DNA of 64,000 nucleotides from Choristoneura fumiferana (GCF_025370935.1 NC_133485.1:18299159-18363158), one strand, 5' to 3'; shown: positions 33,777 through 45,124, numbered from the stretch's first letter. The notes: generated by a model not told the origin, from the sequence alone. Numbers and translations: made by a program.

Positions 33777-36700
33777 TCACAATATCCCCCATTTTACGTA
33801 ATCATTGATGACTCCATTTATCCTGGCGGGATATAGGGAATTGGGCTTGTGGGTCTGGCTCGGAGAGACGTCTTCTTCTATTTTCATAGCGTCAGTGGAG
33901 TCGACTTGGATCATTGGCAGAATCGTCAGCGCGACTGCCAATCCAATCGGCAGTGCCTGCGGGATCAGAAAAAAAACATTTTTTTTTTAAATAATTAATA
34001 AAAATGTGGGGCAATTTACACCAAAATATTTGTTACTTAATTCTTAAATTTTCCATACTCGTATTCCATATAATTACTATGAAACTATAGATATATAGAC
34101 AGTATTTAGCATACAAAAAATATAATTCAGTAGAAAAATGGATTGCAACTGTTTATTTGTTAAAGTTCTACAGCCCTGAGACAGACAGACAGACAGACAG
34201 TGTTGCAACAGAAATAGGGTTCTGTAGTGTATTGGAAAATGAGGGTACCCTCACATTTCGTCAGTCTGGTTTTGTCAGGTATGTACGACGCGTGAGCTCC
34301 CCAATTTCTCTCGTTATTTCCGATACATAATAGTGGCGACGTGAATAAAACGATAATTAAGCGTGTAATCGGCTATATTTAAGGAGTAAATAGTGAATTT
34401 GTGAAGTGTGCAACGCAAAGATGGGTATTAAGTTTGGTGAATTTGACATAGCAAATGGTTGCTGGCAGAATTACATTACAAGGTTTGAATTTTGCTTACG
34501 GGCAAATGATATAGAAGAGGACGACAAGAAAAAGGCTAATTTGTTGGCGGTATGTGGTTCTGAGTTATTTTATTTAGTAGTCTCCTTGGTATCCCCCACT
34601 AGCATAGAGGATGTATCTTATACAACAATATTACAATTTTTGAAGAATCATTTCCACCCTACACCTAATGAAATTGTGGAATCTTTTAAATTTCATTCAA
34701 GGAATCAAGAAGAGGGGGAGAAGGTCAAGGATTACGTTGCAAATTTAAGGAAATTAAGTATTAATTGTAATTTTCAAGATTTAGATAGAACACTACGCGA
34801 CCGGTTCATCATCATCATCCCAGCCTATATACGTCCCACTGCTGGGCACAGGCCTCCTCTCAGAACAAGAGGGCTTGGGCCATAGTTCCCACGCGGGCCC
34901 AGTGCGGATTGGGAACTTCACACACACCATTGAATTGCTTCGCAGGTTTGTGCAGGTTTCCTCACGATGTTTTCCTTCACCGCATAGCTCGTGGTAAATT
35001 TCAAATGTAATTCCGCACATGAATTTCGAAAAACTCAGAGGTACGAACCGGGGTTTGAACCCACGACCCTCTGCTTGAGAGGCGATAGGTCAAACCACTA
35101 GGCCACCACGGTTACCGGTTGACCGGTTAGTCTGTGGTATTAGAAGTAAAGAAGTTAAAAGGAAATTATTGCAAAGTGAAAAACTGACTTTTACCCAAGC
35201 GTCGGAGATAGCGTTTTCACATGAGACTGCCACATTTGATTCAAATGTAATTTTAATTCCAGGACCGTCTAAGCCAAATTTAGAGGTTGATGAACCCACG
35301 GAGGTGAATAAAATCACTAATAAAAGATTTGATAAACCAACTAAATCCTGTTTCAGATGTGGTAGGCAACACAGGGGAGAGTGCAAGTTTAGATGGAGTA
35401 AATGCAATTTTTGTGGTAAAATTGGACACATTGAGTCTGTATGCATGGTTAAGAATAAACAGGATAGTACACATAAATCAAATTTTAATGGTTTATATGT
35501 GGCAAACATAAACAATTTTAGAGAAAGTAAAGTTGATGCTTATAAGGTAAACGTGTCAATTGAAGGATCCATTATTGAAATGGAAGTTGACTCTGGATGT
35601 GCATTTAGTCTTATCTCAGAAGCGACAGCCAGGCTCATATGGAATGGTGACTTACCCATACTAGAGGAAGGTGGGGTCACATTAACTACATGGACAGATA
35701 ACCATTTAAAGATATTAGGGAAAACTAAAGTGGGAGTTTCTTTTAAAGGGTTACATGATAAATTGATGCTTTATATTGCTAGTGGAAATGGACCCAGTCT
35801 TCTAGGGCGTAATTGGTTTGAACCATTAAGGATACAGGTTCAGGGAGTATATCATGTGATGACAAATAATACAGGAACTAAAGAATTACTTCAAAGATAT
35901 AATGATGTTTTCCAGGAAGGGTTACGGAAATATAAAGGGCCCTTGGTGAATATTACGCCAAGAGAAGGGTCAGTGCCGAAATTTTTGAAAAGTCGATCCA
36001 TTCCTTTTGCTTTGAGGGAAAGAGTTTTTAAGGAAATAAACAGGCTAGTTGATGAAGGAGTTCTGGTACCAACTGCACATTCTGATTGGGCTACGCCCAT
36101 AGTACCAGTATTGAAATCAAATGGCACTGTTAGGCTTTGTGGAGACTACAGATCTACAGTAAATATGGCAACAGATACTGATACATATCCTCTTCCTACT
36201 CTTGATGAAGCATTCACAGCCCTACAAGGTGGTAAAATCGTCAGTAAAATTGATTTAGAAAGGGCGTACACTCAAGTTAGTGTGGATGAATCAACAGCTC
36301 AGCTGTTAACAATAAATACACCGAAAGGACTGTATAATATGAAACGCTTACCTTTTGGAGTAAAAGCATGCCCAGGCATATTCCAGAGGCTAATGTCTTC
36401 TTTGCTCGCCGGAATTAAAGGCATTGCTGTGCTTCTGGATGACATAGTTGTGAGTGGGGCTAATATTATTGAACATAATGTGAGATTAGAAATGGTGCTG
36501 AGAAAATTAAAGGAAGCTGGTTTAAGGTTAAATAAGGAAAAATGTAGCTTTGCAGTAAAAGATGTGAAATTTTTAGGGTTTCTCATTGATGAATATGGCA
36601 TTCATCCTTGTGCAGATAAGATTCATGCAATTGAAAGCACGCCGGCCCCAAGTACGGTTAAAGAGCTCCAAGCTTTCTTGGGATTACTGAATTTTTATGA

Positions 36701-39700
36701 CCGTTTTTTACCACACAAGGCTAATATTGCGGAACCACTGTATAAATTATTGAATAAAGACGTAAAGTGGCAGTGGAACTCGCAACACCAAAGAGCTTTC
36801 GAAAAGTTACGCAAAATGCTGTCAAGTACAGACACTTTAGTTCATTACGATGTGAATAGGAAGCTCATGATGTCGTGTGACGCATCACAACATGGCATGG
36901 GGGCTGTTTTGGAACACGTAATGGACGATGGTTCCACGAGGCCAATAATGTTTGCTTCACGAACCATGAATATTCACGAAAGGAATTATGCACAGATAGA
37001 CAAAGAAGCAGCAGCAATAGTGTTTGGCCTTAAAAAATTCCACCAGTTTATAAGTGGCAGGAAAATAACAATCAGAACAGACCACAAGCCATTATTAGGG
37101 TTATTCGAACCTAAAAAGCCCATACCTAATGTGATCTCTCCAAGAATGCTTCGCTGGGCTTTATTATTGAACTCTTATGATTACTCCATACAATATGTAG
37201 AAGGAAAAAAACTAGGAAATGCTGATGCTTTGAGTAGGTGGCCAACTCGTGACCAGTCAACCGAAGATGAGTACCTAGGAGTTCTACTCATAGAAGAAAC
37301 TCCATCGGACTTGGAGCTATCAGCCAATGAAGTGGCTAAACTGACAATGAAAGATAAAACACTAAGTAAGGTGTTGTACTGGATCCGAAACGGTTGGCCC
37401 ACTAAAGTGGAGTCAGAATTTAAAATATTTATGCAAAAACAGATGGAATTATCGGAATATAAGAACTGTATACTTTGGGGTAATCGAGTTGTTATACCTG
37501 AAAAAATGAGACCTTATATTCTACAGGAACTACATAATAACCATGACGGAATTGTAATTACAAAAGCCATAGCTAGAAGTTATTTTTGGTGGCCAGCTGT
37601 AGATAAAGATATTGAGAAGTTAGTGAAGAACTGTGAAACTTGTGCCGAGAATAGGAATATGCCTGCACAAGTAAGTCATAAGTGGATAATGCCCGAGAAA
37701 GCATGGTCTAGGTTACATATTGATTATGCGGGACCATTTCAAGGCAAAACATTCCTCATTTTAATTGATGCATTTTCTAAATGGCCAGAGGTCAAGATTG
37801 TTCCTGATATGAGTTCGGAAACACTTATAAATACATTAAGAAATATATTTGCAGAGCAAGGCTTACCGGATACTTTAGTCAGTGATAATGGCAGAAGCTT
37901 TATTTCTGAACAATTTAGAACGTTCCTGTTTACAAATGGAATAAAACAAGTCTTAACACCGCCTTATCACCCTTCGTCTAATGGACAAGCAGAGAGAACT
38001 GTACAAACAGTAAAAAATAAGCTGAGGAAACAGCCCACACTCCCTTGGCACATAAAATTGCCTACAATATTGTATGGGTTACGTACTACGCCTAATAGCA
38101 CCAGTGACAAATCACCGGCAGAACTTTTAAACAATAGACGTTTCAGAACCAAGTTTGACCACTTGAATCCTCTCACATTTAAGGATCAGGAAAAGATCGA
38201 TGCTTCTGAGGAGAATGAACGCACACGAGTACGCTCCTTTCAAACGGGACAAGCAATATTTTTCCGAAATTATGGTCCAGGGCCTCGTTGGTTGAAAGGA
38301 ATAGTAGAAAAGAGACAGGGGATTTGTAGGTACATAATAAAATGTAATGGAAAATCGTTCAAGAGGGATATAAATCAGATGCAAAGTCACGGAGGAGAAG
38401 GTGCTATTCAAGACACAGAGCGAGCTACACGCGTACACCCAGAGGACAAGGCACAGGAAGATAGTGAAGATGATGAAGACTCAGTACAAGTGGGTGCTAC
38501 TCCACCATCGTCGCGATGGGCGGATATTATAGGAGTGTCTGGTCCACAAGACTATACTTTTAACCAGAACCGAGAACACATACCGCCAACTAGTAAACGA
38601 ACTAGATCGCCTTCTTCACCACAAGATATGGAGGCCAAGAGACTGGCCTTGGATTACCATGACCTGTCAGAACAAGAAGATAGAGATAGGGATACTGGTG
38701 ACTCTGATGAGTCGACTTAAACAATATTCAAGTATTACAATAAGTAGTGTAAGAGATTACAACGGACAAGTTTACCTTAAGTAGTATTAGTGAACAATTA
38801 GTGATTACTGAAAACTTAGTGTTAGTGAACTATCTTGAACAGTATAATAAATAGTATTAGTGAACAATCAGTGATTGCCAAAAACTTAGTGTTGGTAAAC
38901 TATCCCGCGGGAAAGGCATGTAGTGTATTGGAAAATGAGGGTACCCTCACATTTCGTCAGTCTGGTTTTGTCAGGTATGTACGACGCGTGCGCTCCCCAA
39001 TTTCTCTTGTTATTTCCGATACATAATAGGTACCATGCATTTGGGTACAGAACTCTAAAAATTGACCCACAATTTGATCTATTCCAAATAACTACCTAAT
39101 GAGTGACTACGTATTACCATTTTCAAATCTGCCTCATAAGCAGTCTTCGGGTATACACCATCAACTTCCACCTTCATTAGCCCTAAGGATTTCTTCAGAT
39201 TCAGATAGTAATGTTCGAGTAAGTCATGATAATGGAGTCTTCGGAACTCTTCGTCAGAACCAAGGAAGATGAAGTACAATAGATCCGTGACGGGTGTCCC
39301 TGCGTGGATGATCTGGAAGTCTACCAGCATCACTTCTAGCTGCCCGTTCTGGAATTTAATAAAAAGATATTAGTTGTTTTATTTTACACCGGTGTGGTGT
39401 TGGGTTAGAATTACACCTCCCCATTTCTTCCGTGGATGTCGTAACAGGCGACAAATGATATACTTAGGTTAAGGTATACCGTAGGTGACAGGCTAGCAAC
39501 CTGTCACTATTGTACCGTTTTTGTCAAACTTAAAACCTAAAATTGCTAAAAGTGGCTCCGAAGCCGTAACGTTTCGTGTGCTCTGCATACCCCATTTGGG
39601 CATACAGGCATGATGTTTGCGAGTGTGTAGATTGTTTTATACGTATGTAGCTTAGCGATTTGTGGGCGAGTTGAAAGCAGCGACATCGTTACGCGCTCGC

Positions 39701-40561
39701 CTCATTTTATTTTACATTTAAGTTAGAACACCATTATATCAGAAGACAGTTACTTATCAACTTTTCTGTCTATTAGGGTTTAAAGTTTCACGCACAACTC
39801 ACCTGTCGTCGGTGCATCAAGTTGCTAGTTTTGAAGTCACCATGTACAATGACCCTCTTCGGTGCCTGTCGATACAATTGTAGCATCTCCTCGAATCTAT
39901 CTTTGCTATCTAAATAATTCTTTAGCCTTTCTCTGTTCTCCCCTTCCAGTGCTTTAAGAGCTACTGGTACTGTCATATCGAATAATACGTCTCTCATTAT
40001 TTTCGTATCAAATATGTGGTAGGGGTTATCTTCTAGAATCTTTGTGAATTCTGCAGGATTTTCTAAACTATAAACAAAAGAGAGGGCATGGAATTTTGCT
40101 AATTGTTCTACTACTTTAGAAGCGTATTCCCAGCCAAACGGCAATCGCGGATCGTGAGCAATAAATCCTCTGCTAGTTATATCTTCGAGCACAATAGTTT
40201 CTTCTCGAAAAGTAGTGCTACCTCCGTAAAACTTGGGTAGAAGAACTCTATCCCTATCTTCTATCTCATGCCGATTTTCTATTTCTCTAAATTTTACAGC
40301 CAATTCGCTGTAAAAATATACTTCGTCGGTGAATATTTTGGCGTATGAACTGTTTCTGAATTCTTCGTTAATATTCGCAGCTTTAGCGAAAAGTTTTAAG
40401 TCACGATTTTTTTCCGAAATTGTGACTCTAAAAATTGCCGAAGAGTAACTATTTCCATCTGTGGATAGTTGCTTGACGTCCAATTCATAATTATCTCCAA
40501 ATTTCTGTTCTTTAGCTATTTTTTTAGATATATCTATTATTTTTTCCTTTAAGTTCGCCAT
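33777..40561 (-). CDS. EcKL gene 2: ecdysteroid kinase-like protein, 3 exons
   Basis: Minus-strand exons 40561-39803, 39348-39118 and 33956-33777 (phase 0) encode about 389 residues. Exon 1 opens MANLKEKIIDISKKIAKEQK and ends in the catalytic loop VHGDFKTSNLMHRRQ, followed by donor CAG/GTGAGT. Exon 2 (231 bp) follows a TTCCAG acceptor and carries MLVDFQIIHAGTPVTDLLYF, the metal-binding Asp region. Exon 3 follows CCCGCAG and reads ALPIGLAVALTILPM, ending NDYVKWGIL and a TGA stop. No frameshift or internal stop is visible. The 5.2-kb second intron holds a complete Ty3/gypsy retrotransposon in the opposite orientation plus a nested SINE. Role as for the family: an ATP-dependent small-molecule kinase, substrate unknown. 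The first and last exons are 5.8 kb apart, so a gene caller could easily miss exon 3. Confidence 0.87.
34223..34332 (+). repeat. 5' LTR (110 bp)
   Basis: Direct copy of the 3' LTR. It differs at GTGAGCTCC versus GTGCGCTCC and at TCTCTCGTT versus TCTCTTGTT. Two differences in 110 bp suggest a fairly young insertion. Confidence 0.9.
34421..34806 (+). pseudogene. gypsy gag, N-terminal part, cut by SINE
   Basis: ATG at 34421 opens MGIKFGEFDIANGCWQNYI, a typical Ty3/gypsy capsid start (substrate-binding-like region, then FLKNHFHPTPNEIVESFKF). The frame runs to DRTLRDR, where the SINE enters at GACCGGTT. The same octamer after the SINE (35121-35128) resumes gag in a different frame, so gag was continuous before insertion. 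Confidence 0.85.
34807..35120 (-). mobile_element. tRNA-derived SINE inserted in gypsy gag
   Basis: Full-length minus copy: (ATC)n tail at the left, tRNA-like head GCCGTGGTGGCCTAGTGG at the right end, B box GGTTCAAACCC. It is flanked by GACCGGTT octamers (34799-34806 and 35121-35128), with an extra partial copy of the octamer at 35114-35120. Confidence 0.9.
35121..38720 (+). CDS. gypsy gag C-terminus and pol (protease, RT, RNase H, integrase)
   Basis: An uninterrupted frame of about 1,200 codons. In order: a nucleocapsid with CFRCGRQHRGEC and CNFCGKIGHIESVC knuckles; an aspartic protease (EMEVDSGCAFSLIS); reverse transcriptase with RLCGDYRSTVN and LLDDIVVSG; RNase H (CDASQHGMGAVL, RTDHKPLLGLF); and an integrase with a zinc-binding HHCC region (LHNNHDGIVITKA, WWPAV, CETCAENR) and a catalytic core (HIDYAGPF, VSDNGRSF, SSNGQAERTVQ). 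A charged, Ser-rich tail ends at 38720. All catalytic motifs are present and there is no internal stop, so pol looked competent until the SINE separated it from the gag start. It lacks its own natural start because the upstream half is cut off. Confidence 0.9.
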   Translation, partial: DRLVCGIRSKEVKRKLLQSEKLTFTQASEIAFSHETATFDSNVILIPGPSKPNLEVDEPTEVNKITNKRFDKPTKSCFRCGRQHRGECKFRWSKCNFCGKIGHIESVCMVKNKQDSTHKSNFNGLYVANINNFRESKVDAYKVNVSIEGSIIEMEVDSGCAFSLISEATARLIWNGDLPILEEGGVTLTTWTDNHLKILGKTKVGVSFKGLHDKLMLYIASGNGPSLLGRNWFEPLRIQVQGVYHVMTNNTGTKELLQRYNDVFQEGLRKYKGPLVNITPREGSVPKFLKSRSIPFALRERVFKEINRLVDEGVLVPTAHSDWATPIVPVLKSNGTVRLCGDYRSTVNMATDTDTYPLPTLDEAFTALQGGKIVSKIDLERAYTQVSVDESTAQLLTINTPKGLYNMKRLPFGVKACPGIFQRLMSSLLAGIKGIAVLLDDIVVSGANIIEHNVRLEMVLRKLKEAGLRLNKEKCSFAVKDVKFLGFLIDEYGIHPCADKIHAIESTPAPSTVKELQAFLGLLNFYDRFLPHKANIAEPLYKLLNKDVKWQWNSQHQRAFEKLRKMLSSTDTLVHYDVNRKLMMSCDASQHGMGAVLEHVMDDGSTRPIMFASRTMNIHERNYAQIDKEAAAIVFGLKKFHQFISGRKITIRTDHKPLLGLFEPKKPIPNVISPRMLRWALLLNSYDYSIQYVEGKKLGNADALSRWPTRDQSTEDEYLGVLLIEETPSDLELSANEVAKLTMKDKTLSKVLYWIRNGWPTKVESEFKIFMQKQMELSEYKNCILWGNRVVIPEKMRPYILQELHNNHDGIVITKAIARSYFWWPAVDKDIEKLVKNCETCAENRNMPAQVSHKWIMPEKAWSRLHIDYAGPFQGKTFLILIDAFSKWPEVKIVPDMSSETLINTLRNIFAEQGLPDTLVSDNGRSFISEQFRTFLFTNGIKQVLTPPYHPSSNGQAERTVQTVKNKLRKQPTLPWHIKLPTILYGLRTTPNSTSDKSPAELLNNRRFRTKFDHLNPLTFKDQEKIDASEENERTRVRSFQTGQAIFFRNYGPGPRWLKGIVEKRQGICRYIIKCNGKSFKRDINQMQSHGGEGAIQDTERATRVHPEDKAQEDSEDDEDSVQVGATPPSSRWADIIGVSGPQDYTFNQNREHIPPTSKRTRSPSSPQDMEAKRLALDYHDLSEQEDRDRDTGDSDEST
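38783..38905 (+). repeat. 68-bp tandem duplication in gypsy 3' noncoding region
   Basis: TAGTGAACAATTAGTGATTA and a diverged second copy (TAGTGAACAATCAGTGATTG) recur about 68 bp apart between the pol stop and the 3' LTR, each followed by AAAACTTAGTGTT. Confidence 0.7.
38919..39028 (+). repeat. 3' LTR (110 bp)
   Basis: Near-identical to the 5' LTR. The flank after it reads GGTAC, against GGTTC before the 5' LTR. Confidence 0.9.
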
Positions 40562-41308
40562 ATTAACTTTAATTAACGGTATCGATCAACACTTTAACTA
40601 CCTAGGAATTTCAAACAAACCACGTCTACTAAAGTGTCAGATCTCGTAACTTCATGTGCTACCACGAAGTAATTTCGTTTACGTGTCGTTTCGTGTCGAA
40701 ACCATAGACTACTTTCGAGTTGATCTTCGGGATGGCTTCGTGAATGGAAAAAAGAACGAATGGATTAATAAAGCGCGTTTCACAATTTCATTAAAAAAAA
40801 ACGTTAAAACACCGGTAAATGGATTATTAACTGAAAAAGGACCTAAAATTCCAATAAATAATTAAAATTATACATTTCCAACATTCTGCTTGATCAAGGT
40901 TTAAAGCAAGTATTTATGCTGATTTCAAGAAAATTTTGTGCTTTTCGTGTTCTCATACATTCTTCATAATACAAACGTCAAGCAAGCAAACCAAATGTCA
41001 AACTGCGTAGTTTTCTGAGGAAGTTTTGAAAACTATTTAACAAGAGAACTAAGTAATTTTTGTCCATATATAATAACAAGTAATGAATCGTGTGCGACGA
41101 GTATTGTTAGATGTAATGAGTTGATATGAAATTTCTCTTAAATATGTTTCTCTTATTATTATTATATGTTCTCTATATATATGGCGATTATTTATACGAA
41201 GTTTGAGGTCGATACCCAGGCGGGGCAGATATTTGTATGAAAAATGTATGAAAAAATAATGTTTCTTACATAAGCTTAGGTTACTTTCGGACTTGGTTAA
41301 TTGGTGTG
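40562..41308. other. upstream flank of EcKL gene 2
   Basis: No gene. 40630-40740 has CGAAGTAATTTCGTTTACGT-type words also met at 48655-48870. 41200-41250 is a family D piece. Confidence 0.45.
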
Positions 41309-41695
41309 ATCATCATCATCAGCCAGAAGACTTCCACTGCTGAACAAAGGACTAGAACGCCAGAATATAAATCACAACTCGCCACAATCCACAGTTTTTT
41401 TTCCATACAACCTGCCTGATGATCAGCCTGATGTTTCAGGTGAGATAGCGGTCAATCACGGTACAGATGTCGCCCAAGGTGTATCTGTGTACTGGTTCAG
41501 TAACAGCCTATTCACTCTAGCCTGCGGTTGCCTGCAATTCTCACAATGTCCTCAGTCCACCTAGTGGGAGGGCTGGCAACACTTCGTCTTGCGGTTTATG
41601 ATTGCCACTCGAGAACTTTTCTTCCCCAGCGGCTATCTGTTCATCTGAGTGATGTGAGCCACCCATTGCCACTTCAACTTACATATTTTTGACCT
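41309..41695 (-). mobile_element. RTE-clade LINE 3' relic
   Basis: On the minus strand: LKWQWVAHITQMNR, then PLGKKSSRVA, then SPPTRWTEDIVRIAGN, then a decayed stretch and a (GATGAT) tail at 41309. It aligns in wording with the 63146 copy but carries stops and frameshifts. Confidence 0.7.
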
Positions 41696-41944
41696 ATGTT
41701 GGTTGGTATATTAGTAAATTTATTATTATTTACATGGTCGGCTGTATCATTGCCTTTGCTTAGGTAGGTACTTTATTGATGGTAATGAGCAGAGAGCAGA
41801 TTTTTTCATGGCATTTTTTGACCTGTCATAGTGATTTCTCACTTATTGACTACCTAAATGATGATGATATATTAGAGTTTAAATTAGATTGTTTTAAACT
41901 TACTTGTATCATGTTATGTAGTTCAGTTGCATTCTTTTTCTGCA

Positions 41945-42075
41945 TAAAGTCAAAGTCAAAATATCTTTATTTAATTTAGGCTATAATAAGCACTTATGAA
42001 TGTCAAAAAAAATCTACCACCGGTTCAGAAAAACCTCTGCTGAGAAGAATCCGGCAAGAAACTCAACGAGGTATA
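41945..42075 (-). mobile_element. LINE family G 3' end
   Basis: AAAGTCAAAGTCAAAATATC then TTTAGGCTATAATAAGCACT and CGGCAAGAAACTCAACGAGG: the reverse complement of the family inserted at 27689. Confidence 0.7.
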
Positions 42076-43070
42076 TATATTTTTTTAAAACAGATTTACA
42101 ATATTATTAAATGCAAATGCAATGCATACAAATACAAATTGATACTTGGCTGTAAAAAAAGTAGTTTAGAACTGGACAATATGAAAAAAAACATCTATTC
42201 TTTTATAGAGATAACGGAACAGTTGTTAACATTACAACAGAAGAATTTCAACATGAATATGAAAAAAAAAACTGAACCTAAATTAGAAATTGTTATCCAT
42301 TCATTGTTCATTGCATATGTCTATTGCACATTTTCAATTGCTCGAGAGTTAATTGGAAGAGATTGCTCTTTAACTTTAGGCCGCCTATTGGCCTATTATT
42401 TATAGGTTTACTTTTAATCTTCTTTAGTAGGTACCTGTGTTGTATATCGATAGATATGTATATCAGAAAACGATAAGTGAGAAGTCACTATGTCAGATCA
42501 AAAGATGCCATGAAAATTCGACTCTCTGGTAAGTAGTTTATTTTACTTCACATCTTTTAATATGGCACAGCACATTCTAGCATCATCGGCTTCCACCATG
42601 CAAATGGAGGTGCTAATTGTTGGCAATGTCAATTGTAATATTTTTAAATTCATACCATCTTTTGAATGGAATCTTCAATTTGAATAATTCAAAAAGTAAT
42701 CTATAGGTATTGAAACACTTGAATATGAAATGATTTATTTGGCTAAGGATTAATACAGAGGTGTCTATTAATAACATGGTCTGATATTGGGGCATTTCTA
42801 TCAACTTTTAAGAAGTAGTTATATGGACATAATTATAATCACAATGGTTGGACATTAGATATGCCTAAGTTTTTTGTAGATATGATATATACTTTAATTA
42901 TAGAACATTTTTTTGATTTATTATCAATAGTTAGTTTCCGCAGCACATGCAATGAAAGATATCTTGTCTTGAGTTATGACAAATTTTTTACAAGCTTTTA
43001 TTTAGTTTCACCTGTCCTGTTGTGTTGTCTGTAGTCAAATCTTGCAAGTTAAATTTGACCAACTTCCAGT
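42076..43070. other. no gene seen
   Basis: AT-rich. The 88-codon frame at 42139 has no recognisable motif. Confidence 0.5.
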
Positions 43071-43324
43071 AGTTCCCGCGGGATAGCGATAAACGAAATG
43101 TACGCGGGCGGGGAGACGATCCTGGCCGGAACACCAGGATGTCACTACCAGATTATTGTATTGTCAGATTGCCAGATTATTGTTGTATCCGGATTGACTT
43201 GAAATTTGGAATACTTATGTAAATTGCGTGACAATACAATAATCTGGTAGTGACATCCTGGTGGTCCGGTCAGGGTCGTCTCCCCGCCCGCGTATAATTC
43301 GTTTATCGCTATTCCGCGGGAACT
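43071..43324. repeat. 254-bp palindrome with 96-bp arms
   Basis: Arms 43071-43166 and 43229-43324 are nearly complementary: AGTTCCCGCGGGATAGCGAT at the left end, and GATGTCACTACCAGATTATT within. The outer part of each arm is family A sequence, so the palindrome may be two family A ends joined around an inverted insert. Confidence 0.75.
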
Positions 43325-43452
43325 ATGCAATTTTCCGAGATAAAAACTATCCTATGTTCTTTCCCGGGACCCCAAGACCCAACAAGGAATTTCGTCTAAA
43401 TCAGTTCAGCGGTTGAAGCGTGAAAAGGTAACAGACAGACAGACAGACAGTT
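43285..43452 (+). repeat. lepidopteran repeat family A
   Basis: TTATCGCTATTCCGCGGGAA, AACTATCCTATGTTC, then ACAGACAGACAGACAGTTAC. Overlaps the right arm of the 254-bp palindrome. Confidence 0.75.
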
Positions 43453-43477
43453 ACTTTCACATTTAGGTATAATAATA

Positions 43478-43668
43478 TCATCATCATCATCATCCCAGCC
43501 TATATACATCCCACTGCAGGGCACAGGCCTCCCCTCAGAATGAGAGGGCTTGGGCATTAGTTCCCACGAGGGCCCAGTGCGATTTGGGAACTTTACACTC
43601 AGCATTGAATTGCGGAGCTTTGTGAAGGTTTCCTCACGATGTTTTCCTTCACTGTAAAGCTCGTGGTA
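43478..43668 (-). mobile_element. tRNA-derived SINE, 5'-truncated
   Basis: (ATC)n tail, then CCCAGCCTATATAC and the body up to AAAGCTCGTGGTA. The head is missing. Confidence 0.85.
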
Positions 43669-43720
43669 TAATAATATATTTCACATTTAATGTGAAAATA
43701 AATCTGTCTGCCTGTTCAGC

Positions 43721-43862
43721 AGCCTTGCTCGTGACCGTGAGCGGCTCGGCCCGTGAGCCCAACACTCGCCCGGCGCCGTCTCGGGCTCGCAGAGCAGCTG
43801 CCGCGCGCCCAGCAGACACCTCCAGCGCCCTGATAGACATAAAACGACACATTTTGTACACG
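43721..43862 (+). other. possible isolated exon, GC-rich
   Basis: Bounded by a polypyrimidine-CAG (CTGCCTGTTCAG) and TACAC/GTAAGTGT. One frame is open throughout (LVTVSGSAREPNTRPAPS, then SSALIDIKRHILYT). I do not recognise the product. The GC-rich block is unlike its surroundings. A neighbouring exon was not found. Confidence 0.22.
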
Positions 43863-45124
43863 TAAGTGTATGTCTGGTGGCGTGCTCACGTCGACACGCC
43901 GATCTCGTGCAGTGCTCTTATAGTTTAGCTATGTCTGTCTGTCCGTCCATTCGTTCACGGCTTAAGTATAAGAGCTAGAAAGTTGTAATTTTGCATGGAT
44001 TAACCCAACAAAACTGTAAAATAAAAATTATTTTCTTATTCTTTCTTTTTGTACCCAAATAAACATTAAAACATTTCCGACCATTCGGCCTTATGTGGAC
44101 ACCCATACGCGTTTCATCTCCACTTATGGTGGAGGGTAACAGCCTTTATAATAGTACATTGTGTCTTAAGGGCGGTAAATAAGGAATTACGAACGACTCG
44201 AATCTTCCGGATACAGTGGCCCTTTACTGGTATGGAGAAACAGTCGTCGCCGCTCGTCGCCCTCTCCCTCGACGCTCGCACGCCTCACCGGCGCTGCTCT
44301 GACCGACTGTTGAGTCACTAGTGCTCTCTGCAGGCGGGGCCTTCTCTCTTACCCTTAACACAACGGAGTCTCCATATCCATCGGACAAGCTAAAGAATTC
44401 CGCGTTTTCCGTCTTAGTTAGTCTAAGTATATGACGATGTATTTCGTTACCACTAGCACCTGTTTTATTACAAGCCGTGCTACCTAATGTTGTTGATACT
44501 CTAGTACTAGTACTTACAGAAATTATGCACCCTGGTAGGGTATAGCCACAATTGTTATGTTTGAAATTATAATCTAATTCTATTACACAAGTATGGCACG
44601 ATAATAATTTGTTTCTACCTAAATGTGTATTAATTTAATATAATATCACAACAAATTTATTTCTAAAAGAACAAATAAAATATCTATATTTTTATTCATT
44701 TAAAAAGTCTATGATAGAATAATAAAGTTTTTGTAAAAGGTCTGTTTTTAACTTAGCTATAAATAAGGTATTATTTTTGATATTTTTTGTATTTAAAGGC
44801 AATTTATTGTACACTTTTTTGTATACCTTTTCAGGTTGCCAATTTTGTCACTTTCAATAACTCCGATACCAATGTCTCCTACCCCCAGTATCAGTACCTA
44901 TCCTATTTGTGCCCCCACTAGCCGCTGTAAAATTTTGTTAGCTTTTAAAGACCTTAGCTTCCCTATCTGGCCTAAACACTTCCAATCGGGTCAGTAACCG
45001 CCCCATGAGCAGCACGGCAGAATTTTCTTCGGTATTGCAGTGTTATAAATATAATAAATCTGCGGTAATATAATAAAAATGTGTTAAGTTATTTAAGAAC
45101 ACCATTTTTCTCAATGACCGCTTT
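43863..45124. other. no gene identified
   Basis: 44215-44380 is GC-rich with a short minus frame (REKAPPAESTSDSTVG) and no match I know. The rest is AT-rich. Confidence 0.45.

Larger units (their letters stand above)
34223..39028 (+). mobile_element. Ty3/gypsy LTR retrotransposon with nested SINE
   Basis: Two direct 110-bp LTRs (34223-34332, 38919-39028), starting TGTAGTGTATTGG and ending ACATAATA, differ at two visible sites. Flanks GGTTC/GGTAC look like a 5-bp target duplication with one change. A candidate primer-binding site (TGGCGACGTG) follows the 5' LTR by one base, and a purine tract (GCGGGAAAGG) precedes the 3' LTR. One gag-pol frame fills the interior; there is no env-like ORF between 38721 and 38918. 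The element sits antisense in intron 2 of EcKL gene 2, inside an older GGGTTCCG-type repeat. Very short LTRs and a single gag-pol are consistent with a compact gypsy lineage. Confidence 0.93.

Noticed and set aside
38721..38918. env gene of the gypsy element
   Set aside because: Under 200 bp, AT-rich and tandemly repeated; no ORF.
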